64,000 nt of DNA, taken from assembly GCF_042661465.1 (NCBI RefSeq), contig NZ_JBHSWE010000001.1, forward strand, positions 62,001 through 126,000, read 5' to 3'. The stretch comes from Marinobacterium_A aestuariivivens (GTDB taxonomy: Bacteria; Pseudomonadota; Gammaproteobacteria; Pseudomonadales; Balneatricaceae). Under the pieces are notes generated by a model. The model saw only the letters and a list, made by a program, of their open reading frames with translations, was not told the origin of the DNA and made no database searches. This document shows, piece after piece, positions 1 to 8,644 of this stretch. Positions within the stretch are counted from its first letter, which is position 1; every line of letters begins with the position of its first letter. The position numbers were made by a program, and so were the translations under genes.

Positions 1-249
1 TTTTATGTACCGAACGCCATCACCGCAACAAACCGATGCCGAATTTACCGAATAATATTGAGTACCCCTGAAGCCGCTGCACCGGGCGCTCCAATGACGT
101 GACAGCCGGCGCCATGCCGACTCTGCAGCCAGATGTTCTGCGTCGCCAGGTTGATGACGTCCCCCGGGCTCCTGAACTTGCAGCAGCAGCCTGGACAGAT
201 TGCCCGGCGCCTCGATTCGGTGCTCGTCCCGGGGAAGTTCGGCTAGCGG
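1..249. other. Unassigned sequence at the window edge
   Basis: This stretch follows the last gene of the selenium operon, which reads leftwards. No open frame here has recognisable protein features, and I see no clear hairpin terminator. It may hold the end of a gene that continues outside the window. Confidence 0.3.
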
Positions 250-1765
250 CTACTGCAGCTGCCTCCCGCTTTCGCTGCGCGCCAGCCGACGCAGGCGTCG
301 CGACAGGCTGTCGACCAGCATGTTCAGAACTGCCGTCACCAGGATCAGCAGGAAGGCGCGGTCGTAGCGGATCTCCTCGAACGCCGAGTCGATATAGAAG
401 CCCAGAGTGGCGATACCCAGTATTCCCATGATGGCGCTTTCGCGCAGGATCACCTCCCAGCGATAGAACAGCAGCGCCAGCATGGCCGGGAAACGTCGCG
501 GCGTTTCGATATAGGCGTAACGCTTGAGTCCTGTCGGATCGTCCGGCCGGGCCTGCGGGCCATTGTGTTCGGCGTCGCTGGCGTTGGCGACGAGAAAGGC
601 GATCAGCCCGCCGTTGTGCAGCGCCAGCGCCAGTACCGCCGGCAGGCCCGAGGGACCGAACAGCAACAGCAGCACATAGGCCAGCACCATCTCCGGCGTC
701 GAACGCAGCACCAGCAGCAGGAAGCGTCCGGGCCAGCGCCCCCGTGGCCCGGCAAGCGCCCGGGTAGCGAAGGGATAGGCGGCCAGGATCAAAATACCGG
801 TCAGCACCAGCGCGATCTGGGTCAGCAGCAGCGTCTGTACCAGTCCCGGCCAGATCTGCCCGCTGAACAGGGCGCCGTACCAGTCGAGCGTCGCTGACCA
901 GTCCCCCTGCCGCAGCGCGGCCGGCCAGATATCCTGACTGACGAACTGCCACAGATAGCCGCCGTTGCTGAAGCCGATGGTCTGCGGCAACAGCCAGATC
1001 GCCACCAGCAGATAGACCGGAATCAGCCGTGGCCGCAGCCAGAAACGGATGCTGCCGATCAGCAGCAGGAAGGCCCAGAGCAGCGCACCGGCTTCGCTGT
1101 ACTGTCCCTGCTTGAACGCCGTCTCGAGGTGAAAGCCCAGCGTCGGCAGGCCGATGAAACCCAGGATCGCGCTCGAGCGCAGCGCGCATTCGAAGCGGTA
1201 GCGGGTGTAGCTCAGCAGCGCCGGCCAGGCCGGGGAACGAGCGTATAGAGATGACGCTTCAGCGCGCCCACGCCCGGCGGCACTGTATGCGCCGGTTCCG
1301 GCGCCTGCTGTTCGAAGATCTCGGCGAACACCTTGGCGAAGACGCCGGTGAAGGGCACCAGGATCGCCAGCACACCGGTGGTGGCGCTGAGGCCGTACAG
1401 CTGCATGAAGATCAGCCCCCAGAACAGCTCGTGCACCGAGCGCACCGCCGCGCACAGCAGCCGCACCGGCAACCGGCGATACGCCAGCGCCAGCGCCAGC
1501 CCCAGGGCGCCGCCAGTGCCACCGCCAGGAGGGCAAAGGCGATGGTCTGCCCCAGCGCCTGCAGCAGCGCCGGCAGGTCGGTCCAGCCCGGCCGTATCAG
1601 TCCCAGCCCGATGCGCGACAGCTCCTCCCAGGGATCCACCGGATAGATCTCGATATCGGCGCCGATCAGCGCCAGCAGCGCGGCAACAATCAACAGTGCA
1701 CAGACGCCGTTGAGCCTGCGTACGCTGGAGCCCGGACGCGAAAGGAAACCGGTGGCCGACATCAT
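250..1765 (-). CDS. PhnE-type ABC permease, fused double domain, putative selenate importer (two frameshifts)
   Basis: This is the membrane subunit of a PhnCDE-like importer. Restoring two single bases (near 1.50 kb and 1.23 kb) gives about 505 residues, roughly twice a single PhnE. Two binding-protein-dependent transport domains are visible, each with an EAA-type loop rich in Gly/Ala: 'RSSAILGFIGLPTLGF' in the first half and 'ESAIMGILGIATLGFY' in the second. It is therefore a tandem fusion that could supply both permease halves. It starts 10 bp after the ATPase gene and is the last gene of the selD operon, so the substrate is probably an oxyanion such as selenate or selenite rather than phosphonate. 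The frameshifts lie in a GC-rich stretch and are likely sequence errors, but a broken gene cannot be excluded. Confidence 0.75.
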
Positions 1766-1775
1766 GAAGTGCGAA

Positions 1776-2504
1776 TCACCCAGCCGTCACTGTCGGGAAG
1801 GGGCGGCGCCGGGCCGGCGACGCCTCCTGCTGGTAAAAGTCGTCGAGGTCCGCGGGGCTGAGTTCGCGGGCCGCACAGTCGCAACGGATGCGACCGTCGC
1901 GCAGCACCAGGATACGATCGAAGTGATCCAGCGCCAGCCCACGGTTGTGCAGACTCACCACGGCCGTCTCGTGCTGCTCGAGCAGGTGTCCGAGCAGCGT
2001 TTCGGCCTGCAGCGGATCCACCGACGATACCGGCTCGTCGCCGAGGAAGACCGGCTGGCGGCGATAGAGCGCACGGCCGATGGCGACCCGCTGACGCTGC
2101 CCGCCCGACAGCCGGTCCACCGACTGCCAGAGCTTGTCTTCCAGACCGAGCTGCTGCGCCACTTCCGTGATCGCTCGGCGATGGACCGGCAGCGGCCGCA
2201 GCAGGTTCCACAGCGCCGGCAGGTTGCCGACGCGATCCAGCGCGCCGATGAAGATGTTCTGGTACACCGACAGCAGATCCACCAGTCCCCCGCCCTGAGG
2301 TTGCAGCGCGCTTTGCTGCGGCTGCAGACTGTAGAGCAGGTTCAGCAGCGACGATTTGCCGGCCCCGGAGGGGCCGAGCAGCGCCACCTTCTCGCCCTTG
2401 CGGATACTCAGGCTGATATCGTCCAGCACCCGCTGCCGACCGTAAGCCAGCGACTGGCCGGTCAGCCGGAACAGGGCACGGGAGCGGCCCATCCGCTCAC
2501 TCAT
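1776..2504 (-). CDS. PhnC-type ABC transporter ATP-binding protein, putative selenate importer
   Basis: This 242-residue ATPase is intact. It has Walker A GPSGAGKSS near residue 45, signature LSGGQRQR, and Walker B ending FLGDEPVSS followed by the usual downstream His in SLHNRG. The chosen ATG at 2504 overlaps the stop of the binding-protein gene by 8 nt (ATGAGTGA), which suggests translational coupling; the longer frame upstream has no family-like residues. It closely resembles the phosphonate-uptake ATPases (PhnC). Its place downstream of selD and mnmH, with no C-P lyase genes in view, argues for selenium oxyanion import. It would energise the fused permease encoded just downstream. Confidence 0.85.
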   Translation of the reverse strand: MSERMGRSRALFRLTGQSLAYGRQRVLDDISLSIRKGEKVALLGPSGAGKSSLLNLLYSLQPQQSALQPQGGGLVDLLSVYQNIFIGALDRVGNLPALWNLLRPLPVHRRAITEVAQQLGLEDKLWQSVDRLSGGQRQRVAIGRALYRRQPVFLGDEPVSSVDPLQAETLLGHLLEQHETAVVSLHNRGLALDHFDRILVLRDGRIRCDCAARELSPADLDDFYQQEASPARRRPFPTVTAG

Positions 2505-3354
2505 CGAGCAGTCCGATCGCCCTGGCGGTATCCTCGATCGGCGCGTAGTCGGCATTGCTCGCCGGCACGAAGCTCTGGCGCGGGAAGCTTTGCAACAGCT
2601 CCGGATCCTTCATCGCCAGCAGCGCCTCGCGTACCCTGTCCCTGAAGCCTGCGCCGAAATGCGCATCGACATCGCCGCGCAGGGTCCACTGGTAGTCCGG
2701 ATAGCTGGGCGTGGTCCAGATCACCCTGACCTTGCGCTCGTCGATCTTGCCCTGCTCGAGCTCGCTCTCCCAGACGCTGTAGTTCACCGCCCCGATCTGG
2801 TAGGCGCCGGACTGCACCTGGGCGATGGTGCGGCTGTGATCGCCCGAGAAGCCGACGCGGGAGAAGATCTCGTCCGGCGCGGCGCCGAAGCGTTCGCGCA
2901 GGTAGAACTCCGGCATCAGGCGCCCCGAGGTGGAGCCCTTGGAGCCGAAGGTGAAGGTCTTGCCCCTGACGGCGTCGCTCAGCGACTCGCCCGCCTCGAC
3001 CCCGGCGCTCTCGTGGGCGATGAAATAGGTCTTGAAGAACTGATCCTCGTAGCCCTGCGCCAGCGCTTCGGAGCCGGGCACCAGGCGGCGCGCCTGGACG
3101 CCGGAGAGGCCGCCGAACCAGGCCAGCTGCACCTGATTGTTGCGAAACGCCGTGATCGCCGCGGCGTAGGACTTGACCGGAATGTACTGCACCTCGACCC
3201 CGAGCTGCCCGCTCAGGTAGTCGGCCACCTTGCCGAAGCGCTGCTGCAGGCGGGACTCGTCCTCGTCCGGAATGGCGGTGAACACGAAGCTTTCGGCCCG
3301 GGCCAGTGCCGGCAGCAGCAGCGCCAGCGTCAGTAAACGTCGCAATATAGACAT
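2497..3354 (-). CDS. PhnD-like periplasmic binding protein, putative selenate ABC transporter
   Basis: This 285-residue protein starts at the ATG at 3354, preceded by AGGAAA, and has a clear signal peptide (LLTLALLLPALARA, cleaved before ESF). The mature part shows the PhnD fold: a first strand with FTAIPDEDE, 'VQYIPVKSYAAAITAF', 'QLAWFGGLSGVQAR', 'KTFTFGSKGSTSGRLMP' and 'IGAVNYSVWE'. A subfamily of PhnD-like proteins (TIGR04553) is annotated as putative selenate-binding because it travels with selD and mnmH; that is exactly the context here. The gene lies 16 bp after mnmH and overlaps the ATPase gene. The ligand has not been proven for the family, so selenate is an assignment by context. Confidence 0.82.
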   Translation of the reverse strand: MSILRRLLTLALLLPALARAESFVFTAIPDEDESRLQQRFGKVADYLSGQLGVEVQYIPVKSYAAAITAFRNNQVQLAWFGGLSGVQARRLVPGSEALAQGYEDQFFKTYFIAHESAGVEAGESLSDAVRGKTFTFGSKGSTSGRLMPEFYLRERFGAAPDEIFSRVGFSGDHSRTIAQVQSGAYQIGAVNYSVWESELEQGKIDERKVRVIWTTPSYPDYQWTLRGDVDAHFGAGFRDRVREALLAMKDPELLQSFPRQSFVPASNADYAPIEDTARAIGLLDE

Positions 3355-3370
3355 AGGTTTCCTTTTCCTG

Positions 3371-4477
3371 TCAGTCAGCGGTTGAAGTGAGATAATCGCG
3401 GACCGCGACCCGGTCGCCACGGAAGACGATGCGCCCGGCACGCTTGTCCAGTTGATAGTCGTACATCGGATCGTAGTAATCCACCAGCAGGTGGCGGATC
3501 CAGTCGCGGTGGGGCTCCGGATTGCCGTTGCGGTGGCTGTCGAGCGCCCGCTCCAGCAGCGCGCCGACCTCGCGGTAGCGCACGCCACCCAGCCGCTTGC
3601 GCACCCGGTAGAGTGACTGGCTCAGGTCGTCGGCGAAGGCCTCGAAGCCCCCGGCCTCCCCCGATTGCCGCTGCCACTCGTCGAGCTTGTGCAGAATGTA
3701 GTTGCGGTAACTGTGTTCGATCCGCTCATCCAGCGGTACCTCCAGCACCAGGATCGGACTGCGCTCCATCGCCTGCTGCAGCAATGGCGGCACCATGCAC
3801 CGGCCGACCAGGCGCCCCTCGTCCTCCAGCAGGAGCGGCTGACCCGCACGCACGCACGGCTGATGTTCCGCCTTCAGCAGCGCGACCGCCAGCGCGTTCT
3901 CGAAGCCGAGCTGGGTCGGCTGTCCGCCGGGGCGGCGCCCGAAGCTGGAGCCGCGATGGTGTGCCAGCCCTTCCAGGTCCACCGCCTGCGGCAACGCCTC
4001 GACCAGGGCGGTCTTGTTGCAGCCTGTGCGTCCGCCCAGCAGCAACAGCGGCCGTTGTGTGCAGATCCGTTCGAACTCGGTTATCAGGAAGCGGCGCATC
4101 GCCTTGTAACCGCCGCTGATGCGCGGAAAGTCGCAGCCCGCCTCGCGCATCCACTGCTGGCAGGTCTGGCTGCGCAGGCCGCCACGCCAGCAGTAGAGGT
4201 AACCGTCGGGATGCCGGCGGGCGAAGTCGACCCAGCCGGCCACGCGCTGCGCCTTGATCTCGCCATGCACCAGCCGGTGCCCCAGCTCGATGGCCGCCTG
4301 CTGTCCCTGGCGCTTGTAGCAGGTCCCCACCTGCGCCCGCTCCTCGTCGGTCATCAGCGGCAGACTGACACTGCTCGGGAAAGCCCCCTTTTCGAATTCC
4401 ACCGGGGCGCGGGTGTCGATCAGCGGAATATCGTCGAGGAAGATCGACAGAAAATCCCCGGTATCGGGTCGGCTCAC
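3371..4477 (-). CDS. mnmH: tRNA 2-selenouridine synthase
   Basis: MnmH (SelU/YbbB) uses selenophosphate from SelD to replace sulfur at the wobble uridine of some tRNAs. At 368 residues it matches the usual length. The N-terminal rhodanese domain carries the conserved Cys96 in YLYCWRGGLRSQ, and the C-terminal part has a P-loop GGRTGCNKT near residues 148-156. I chose the GTG at 4477: its GTGA overlaps the selD stop by 4 nt, and everything upstream in that frame is a selD shadow. The intact gene between selD and an ABC importer indicates that selenouridine synthesis is the selenium-using pathway seen here; no selA or selB is in the window. Confidence 0.95.
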   Translation of the reverse strand: MSRPDTGDFLSIFLDDIPLIDTRAPVEFEKGAFPSSVSLPLMTDEERAQVGTCYKRQGQQAAIELGHRLVHGEIKAQRVAGWVDFARRHPDGYLYCWRGGLRSQTCQQWMREAGCDFPRISGGYKAMRRFLITEFERICTQRPLLLLGGRTGCNKTALVEALPQAVDLEGLAHHRGSSFGRRPGGQPTQLGFENALAVALLKAEHQPCVRAGQPLLLEDEGRLVGRCMVPPLLQQAMERSPILVLEVPLDERIEHSYRNYILHKLDEWQRQSGEAGGFEAFADDLSQSLYRVRKRLGGVRYREVGALLERALDSHRNGNPEPHRDWIRHLLVDYYDPMYDYQLDKRAGRIVFRGDRVAVRDYLTSTAD

Positions 4478-5527
4478 GGCGCCACCTCGCCGACGACCTC
4501 GACGAAGGGGCCGCCGTCCGCGGCACGAAGCTCGCCGATACTGCGGTGACAGACGCCCTGCCCGGCCAGCAGCGCCTCCAGCGCCGACGCCTGTTCCGGC
4601 CGCACCGCTATCAGCAGGCCGCCGCTGGTCTGGGGATCGCAGAGCAGCTGCTGCACCCGGGGCGCCATCGGTGCCAGCTTGTGGCCGTAGCTGTCGAAGT
4701 TGCGGCCGGTCCCGCCGGGCACGCACCCTGGGCCAGGTACGCCAGCGCCTCGGGGATCACCGGCACGGTGCCGGCATCCACCACCGCCTGGACACCGCTG
4801 CCCTCGCAGACCTCGAGCAGGTGGCCCATCAGGCCGAAGCCGGTGACGTCGGTGATCGCGGTCACGCCCTCCAGCGCCGACACCCGGGCGCCGACACTGT
4901 TGAGCTGGCACATGATGTCGCGCGCCAGATGGGTATGCTCCGCCCGGAGCTTCTTCTGCTTCTGCGCCGTGGTAAGAATGCCGATGCCGAGCGGCTTGGT
5001 CAGGTAGAGCCGGTCCCCGGCCCGGGCACGGTCGTTCTGCTTGAGCTGCTCGCGCGTCGTGAGGCCCGTCACCGCCAGGCCGAAGATCGGCTCCGGTGCA
5101 TCGATGCTGTGGCCACCGGCCAGCGGAATGCCGGCGTCGGCACAGGCCTGGCGGCCCCCTCGACCACCTGCTGCGCCACTTCCGGTCCCAGCACGTTGAC
5201 CGGCCAGCCGAGAATGGCGATCGCCATCAGCGGCCTGCCGCCCATGGCATAGATGTCGCTGATCGCGTTGCTCGCCGCGATGCGGCCGAAATCGAACGGA
5301 TCATCGACGATCGGCATGAAGAAATCGGTGGTGCTCAGCACGACCTGACCGTTGCCCAGATCGTAGGCGGCGGCGTCGTCCTTGCTGCTGTTGCCGACCA
5401 GCAGCTGGGGAGAATCCGGCAGCTGCAGCTGCGATACCAGGATCTGGTCCAGCACCTTGGGAGAAATCTTGCAACCACAGCCCGCACCGTGGCTGTATTC
5501 GGTCAGGCGTACAGGGGATTCAGACAT
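4474..5527 (-). CDS. selD: Selenide, water dikinase (two frameshifts)
   Basis: SelD makes selenophosphate from selenide and ATP. The start at 5527 follows GGAGG by 7 nt. The N-terminus has the glycine-rich active-site loop SHGAGCGCK with Cys17 and Lys20 at the same positions as in E. coli, so this is the Cys form and not a selenocysteine form. Two one-base losses break the frame: C5 at 5155-5159 and CCC at 4726-4728. Adding one base at each gives 351 residues, the usual size, with continuous motifs (DVTGFGLMGHLLE, CDPQTSGGLL). I take them as sequence errors. First gene of a five-gene operon with mnmH and the importer. Confidence 0.92.
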
Positions 5528-5558
5528 GCCTTGGCCTCCGCGTTGAAACAGGGGGTGA

Positions 5559-5587
5559 ATAATACGGCCAATGCGGGGTTTTGTCAG
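5559..5587 (-). promoter_or_regulatory. Sigma-70-type promoter of the selenium operon
   Basis: Read on the minus strand, CTGACA (5587-5582) and TATTAT (5564-5559) are 17 bp apart, each one mismatch from consensus. The -10 box lies 32 nt upstream of the selD ATG, leaving a short leader with a GGAGG site. Confidence 0.6.
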
Positions 5588-5855
5588 TTGCCGGCCCCCT
5601 GTCAACGGGCAAACGCACTTTCTCCTTTTGGTGACGGGACGCCCCGGCTCGATATGACCCTGCCTGACACGCCGTGAATCGTCCCTGAGGGCTCGGCTGC
5701 TGCCGTCCTGGCGACAGACGGTCAGCCAGGGTCACATTGCCCCGCTGAACCTGTGACATCGACATGGGTCCTGCCTGCTATCGGTGTATTTCCAGTTTGC
5801 AGGATTGTCCAGGCGAAGCGGGCCCGTCAATCAATGCCCGCTTGCCGGTACCCTA
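5588..5855. other. Intergenic region with degenerate repeat-like sequence
   Basis: No gene is supported between the selD promoter and the MITE-like element. Around 5.67-5.74 kb there is a stretch (GCCGTGAATCGTCCCTGAGG and a following CTGCTGCC...GGCGACAG) that looks like a degenerate copy of a dispersed gammaproteobacterial repeat. I could not confirm a full inverted structure. Confidence 0.3.
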
Positions 5856-6018
5856 GGAGCCTGTCTGACTTAGCCGATCGTAGCGAGGGAAAGTCCGTTT
5901 TGAGTCAGTTTTTTAGCGATTTTACGGCGAATAGTGGTTCTATTTAACAAGAAAGCGCTCAAAAAATGGCCAAAATCGGCTTTTCCGCAGTAGATCAGTG
6001 TTAAGTCCGACAGACTCC
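5856..6018. mobile_element. MITE-like element, copy 1 (163 bp)
   Basis: The ends form a 19-bp imperfect inverted repeat: GGAGCCTGTCTGACTTAGC at 5856-5874 and, on the other strand, GGAGTCTGTCGGACTTAAC from 6018 inwards (16 of 19 match). The inside shares blocks with the element at 58419-58692: CGATCGTAGCGAGGG after the left end, a GCGAATAG...CTATTTAAC block, and GTAGATCAG before the right end. It has no coding capacity. No clear target-site duplication is visible. It lies 5 bp from the stop of the next gene. Confidence 0.6.
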
Positions 6019-6023
6019 CAGGC

Positions 6024-6929
6024 TCAGGACATCAGATGCTGCTTGAAGAACTCGAGGGTGCGGCTCCAGGCCAGTTCCGCCGCAGCTTCGTCGTAGCGCC
6101 CGGTGGAATCGTTGTGGAAACCGTGGTTGACGCCTTCGTACAGGTGCATCTGGTACTGCTTGTCGCCGGCCTTGAGATCGGCCTCGTAGTCGGGCCAGGT
6201 GGCATTCACGCGCTCGTCGAGTCCCGCCAGATGGATCAGCAGCGGCGCCTTGATATCGCCGCGCAGCTCCTTGGCCGCCGGCGTGCCATAGAAAGGCACC
6301 GCGGCATCGACCAGATCCGGCACCCGGGCCGCCAGCATATTGGTGATATAGCCGCCGAAACAGAAGCCGACGACGCCGAGCTTGCCGTTGCTCAGCGGAT
6401 GGTCGTTGAGGAAGCGGGCCGCGGCGATGAAGTCCTGCTCGATCTTTTCCCTGTCCATCGAGCTCTGCAGCTCGCGCCCCTTGTCATCATTGCCGGGATA
6501 GCCGCCCAGGGTATGGAGGGCATCCGGCGCGAAGGCGATGAACCCGGCCTTGGCCACCCGCCGGGCCACATCCTTGACATAGGGGTTGAGACCGCGGTTC
6601 TCGTGCACCACCAGCACCACCGGCGCCGACTCGGTGACCGCCGTCGGAGTTACCAGATATCCCCGTCCCTCGCCATGCCCGTCGGGGGACGGAAAGGTCG
6701 CGTATTCGGCCCGGATATCGGGATCGTTGAACGACACCTGCTCGGCGAGGGCATAGTTGGGGAGCAGCGCCGAGGTCAGCACGCTCAGACTGAAGCCCAG
6801 CGCCGTCAGGGTCGACAGCCGGCTCAGAAATTCGCGCCGGCTGATGATGCCGTGGGCGTATTCGTCGTACCAGTCGAAGGCTTCCTGGGGGATCGGGTAC
6901 CGCTTGCCGTTATCCTTGTTCGCGTCCAT
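6024..6929 (-). CDS. Dienelactone hydrolase family protein, Tat-exported
   Basis: This 301-residue alpha/beta hydrolase has a twin-arginine motif (SRREFLSRL, about residues 30-38) followed by a hydrophobic stretch and an ALAEQ cleavage region, so it is probably periplasmic. The DLH-type triad is visible: Cys in GFCFGG, Asp in GLDERV and His in NHGFHND. The ATG at 6929 is preceded by GAGG at good spacing. True dienelactone hydrolases act in chlorocatechol ortho-cleavage. The Tat-bearing branch is of unproven function, so the substrate is unknown here despite the nearby catechol pathway. The gene stands alone, next to a MITE-like element. Confidence 0.85.
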   Translation of the reverse strand: MDANKDNGKRYPIPQEAFDWYDEYAHGIISRREFLSRLSTLTALGFSLSVLTSALLPNYALAEQVSFNDPDIRAEYATFPSPDGHGEGRGYLVTPTAVTESAPVVLVVHENRGLNPYVKDVARRVAKAGFIAFAPDALHTLGGYPGNDDKGRELQSSMDREKIEQDFIAAARFLNDHPLSNGKLGVVGFCFGGYITNMLAARVPDLVDAAVPFYGTPAAKELRGDIKAPLLIHLAGLDERVNATWPDYEADLKAGDKQYQMHLYEGVNHGFHNDSTGRYDEAAAELAWSRTLEFFKQHLMS

Positions 6930-6990
6930 AAACACCTCTGCATCATCGGGCCAGATCAGTCCATAAGGCTAGGCCATGGAAGGCCTTTGT

Positions 6991-7017
6991 GCAGACAATG
7001 CAGGAGCAATTGTCTGC
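6991..7017. repeat. Hairpin with invariant GCAGGAGCA loop, copy 1
   Basis: A perfect 9-bp stem (GCAGACAAT / ATTGTCTGC) encloses the 9-nt loop GCAGGAGCA. GCCATGGA lies a little upstream. The same loop occurs at 36700-36708 and 60170-60178 with different but fully paired stems. Confidence 0.55.
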
Positions 7018-7075
7018 CTGGCAAACAGACCGGAAAGCGCCCGGGAAACGAAGAGTCTTTACATTTCTTTATCGA

Positions 7076-7519
7076 TCAATAGAACCAGCCCGTCCTGAAG
7101 GATACGCCGACGACCACAAAGAGCACCGCAAACAGCGTGACCGGGATGATATGCCAGGCCATGACCCGCAGATTGTGCTCGGACAGTCGCGGGATCACCC
7201 GGAAACGGGCATGGACGGCGAAGGCGGCCGTCAGCGCCAGCAGACCCAGCTTCAGCATCAGCACACGGGCGACCGGGTTGCCGGGATCGATCCAGTGCAC
7301 CGGGTTCGGAAGCAGGCGATAGGCCAGTATCGGCCCGGTGATGATCTGGATCAGCAGTGCCGGCATGCCGATTTTCTCGAATCCCTCTTCGAAGCGCAGC
7401 AGCTCGGACGGCGAGCGTTCCCGGATGACCCGGGGCAGGACGGTGAGCGCCAGTACCAGGTGCCCGCCGGTCCAGACGGTGGCGCCCAGTATGTGCAGCA
7501 GCAGCAAGAGTCCGTACAT
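7076..7519 (-). CDS. CopD-domain integral membrane protein
   Basis: This 147-residue protein has four hydrophobic segments: 'GLLLLLHILGATVWTG', 'GMPALLIQIITGPILA', 'VLMLKLGLLALTAAF' and 'HIIPVTLFAVLFVVVGV'. The early His in LLHILGATVWTGGH is typical of CopD/DUF2269-like proteins, often linked to copper or heme handling. The function is not established. It sits 47 bp downstream of the radical SAM gene on the same strand and may be cotranscribed with it. Confidence 0.7.
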   Translation of the reverse strand: MYGLLLLLHILGATVWTGGHLVLALTVLPRVIRERSPSELLRFEEGFEKIGMPALLIQIITGPILAYRLLPNPVHWIDPGNPVARVLMLKLGLLALTAAFAVHARFRVIPRLSEHNLRVMAWHIIPVTLFAVLFVVVGVSFRTGWFY

Positions 7520-7566
7520 GATTCACCCGCCTTCTTCAAAAAGACTTCAATTCCGAGCTACCTTGC

Positions 7567-8529
7567 CTAACCCCTGCAAATGATGGGCGATACTTCGATA
7601 CGGCGGGAACTGTTGCCGACAATAGCCGACTCGCCTGCCGCCTGACCCGCCAATCGGTCGCCGATCAGGTTCAGCACCGACCACTTGTGGGCACACCAGT
7701 CTGGCGCCAAAAGAAGTTCGCGGGAGGCCGTTCCGGTCAGCCGGTGAAAACTCAAGTCTTCCGGCGCCGCCCGGATAATGCTGCAAACGATATCCACATA
7801 TTCGGACTGCGAGAGCACCGGCACCTGGCCCTGCTTCCATTCCCGCGCCATCCGGGTCCCTTTCACCACGTGCAGCGGATGCAGTTTCAGACCGTCGGTC
7901 CCCTGCTCGATCGCCAGCTGTGCCGCGCCCAGACTGGCTTCGGGTGCCTCCCCCGGCAGTCCGACGATCAGGTGTGTGCAGACCTGCAGGCCTCGACGGC
8001 GCGCGCGTTTCATCGCATCCCGGTAACAGGCGACGTCATGACCGCGATTGACGCGCCGCAACACCGCATCCGACGCGGATTGCAGCCCCAGTTCGAGCCA
8101 GACCTCATAACCCCGGTCCCGGTACGAGGCTAGCAGATCCAGTACGGCATCGGGTACGCAGTCGGGCCGGGTGCCGACCGACAGGCCGATCACGCCCGGG
8201 ACGGACAAGGCGCTGTCGTAGAGCGCGGCCAGTGTCCCGACATCGCCATAGGTATTGGTATAGGCCTGAAAATAGGCGATAAACCGGCGCGCGTTCATCT
8301 GCCGGCCGACCACCGCCTGGCCGGCACGGACCTGCTCCTCGACGCCCGGAATGCGCCGCGTATTGGGATTGAAGGAAGCATTGTTGCAGAAGGTGCAGCC
8401 GCCGATCCCCTTGGTCGAATCCCGGTTGGGACAGGTAAACGCCGCGTTGATCGAGACCTTGTGGACCTTGCAGCCATGGCGGGCACGCATCAGCCCGCCG
8501 AAGGTATTGACGTACTGGGTAAGATTCAT
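7567..8529 (-). CDS. TIGR01212 (YhcC) family radical SAM protein
   Basis: This 320-residue intact protein starts MNLTQYVNTFGG. It carries the family signature CPNRDSTKGIGGCTFC, where the cluster cysteines lie in a Cys-rich loop closing CTFCNNASF. Downstream blocks such as GLSVGTRPDC, LELGLQSASD, HLIVGLPGE and LHPLHVVKGT are typical of YhcC. A 4Fe-4S cluster and SAM cleavage are expected; the substrate of this family is not known. The gene appears monocistronic or paired with the CopD-like gene. Confidence 0.9.
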   Translation of the reverse strand: MNLTQYVNTFGGLMRARHGCKVHKVSINAAFTCPNRDSTKGIGGCTFCNNASFNPNTRRIPGVEEQVRAGQAVVGRQMNARRFIAYFQAYTNTYGDVGTLAALYDSALSVPGVIGLSVGTRPDCVPDAVLDLLASYRDRGYEVWLELGLQSASDAVLRRVNRGHDVACYRDAMKRARRRGLQVCTHLIVGLPGEAPEASLGAAQLAIEQGTDGLKLHPLHVVKGTRMAREWKQGQVPVLSQSEYVDIVCSIIRAAPEDLSFHRLTGTASRELLLAPDWCAHKWSVLNLIGDRLAGQAAGESAIVGNSSRRIEVSPIICRG

Positions 8530-8644
8530 GAGTCAGGCTGTCTGGATACCTGTTCGAAGGATGGCATTCAAGCCTAGCACCCGCACCCGCCGTGGCGCTT
8601 GATATCGGTCAAAGTCGACAAAGTATCCCTGCCCGGAGGCGCGC

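Noticed and set aside
250..3354. A phosphonate (phnCDE) uptake system
   Set aside because: The proteins resemble PhnC/D/E, but there are no C-P lyase genes and the genes are fused by overlaps to selD and mnmH, so selenium oxyanion import is the better reading.
5467..5527. Selenocysteine-containing SelD
   Set aside because: The active-site codon is an ordinary Cys codon (TGT) at residue 17, with no in-frame TGA.
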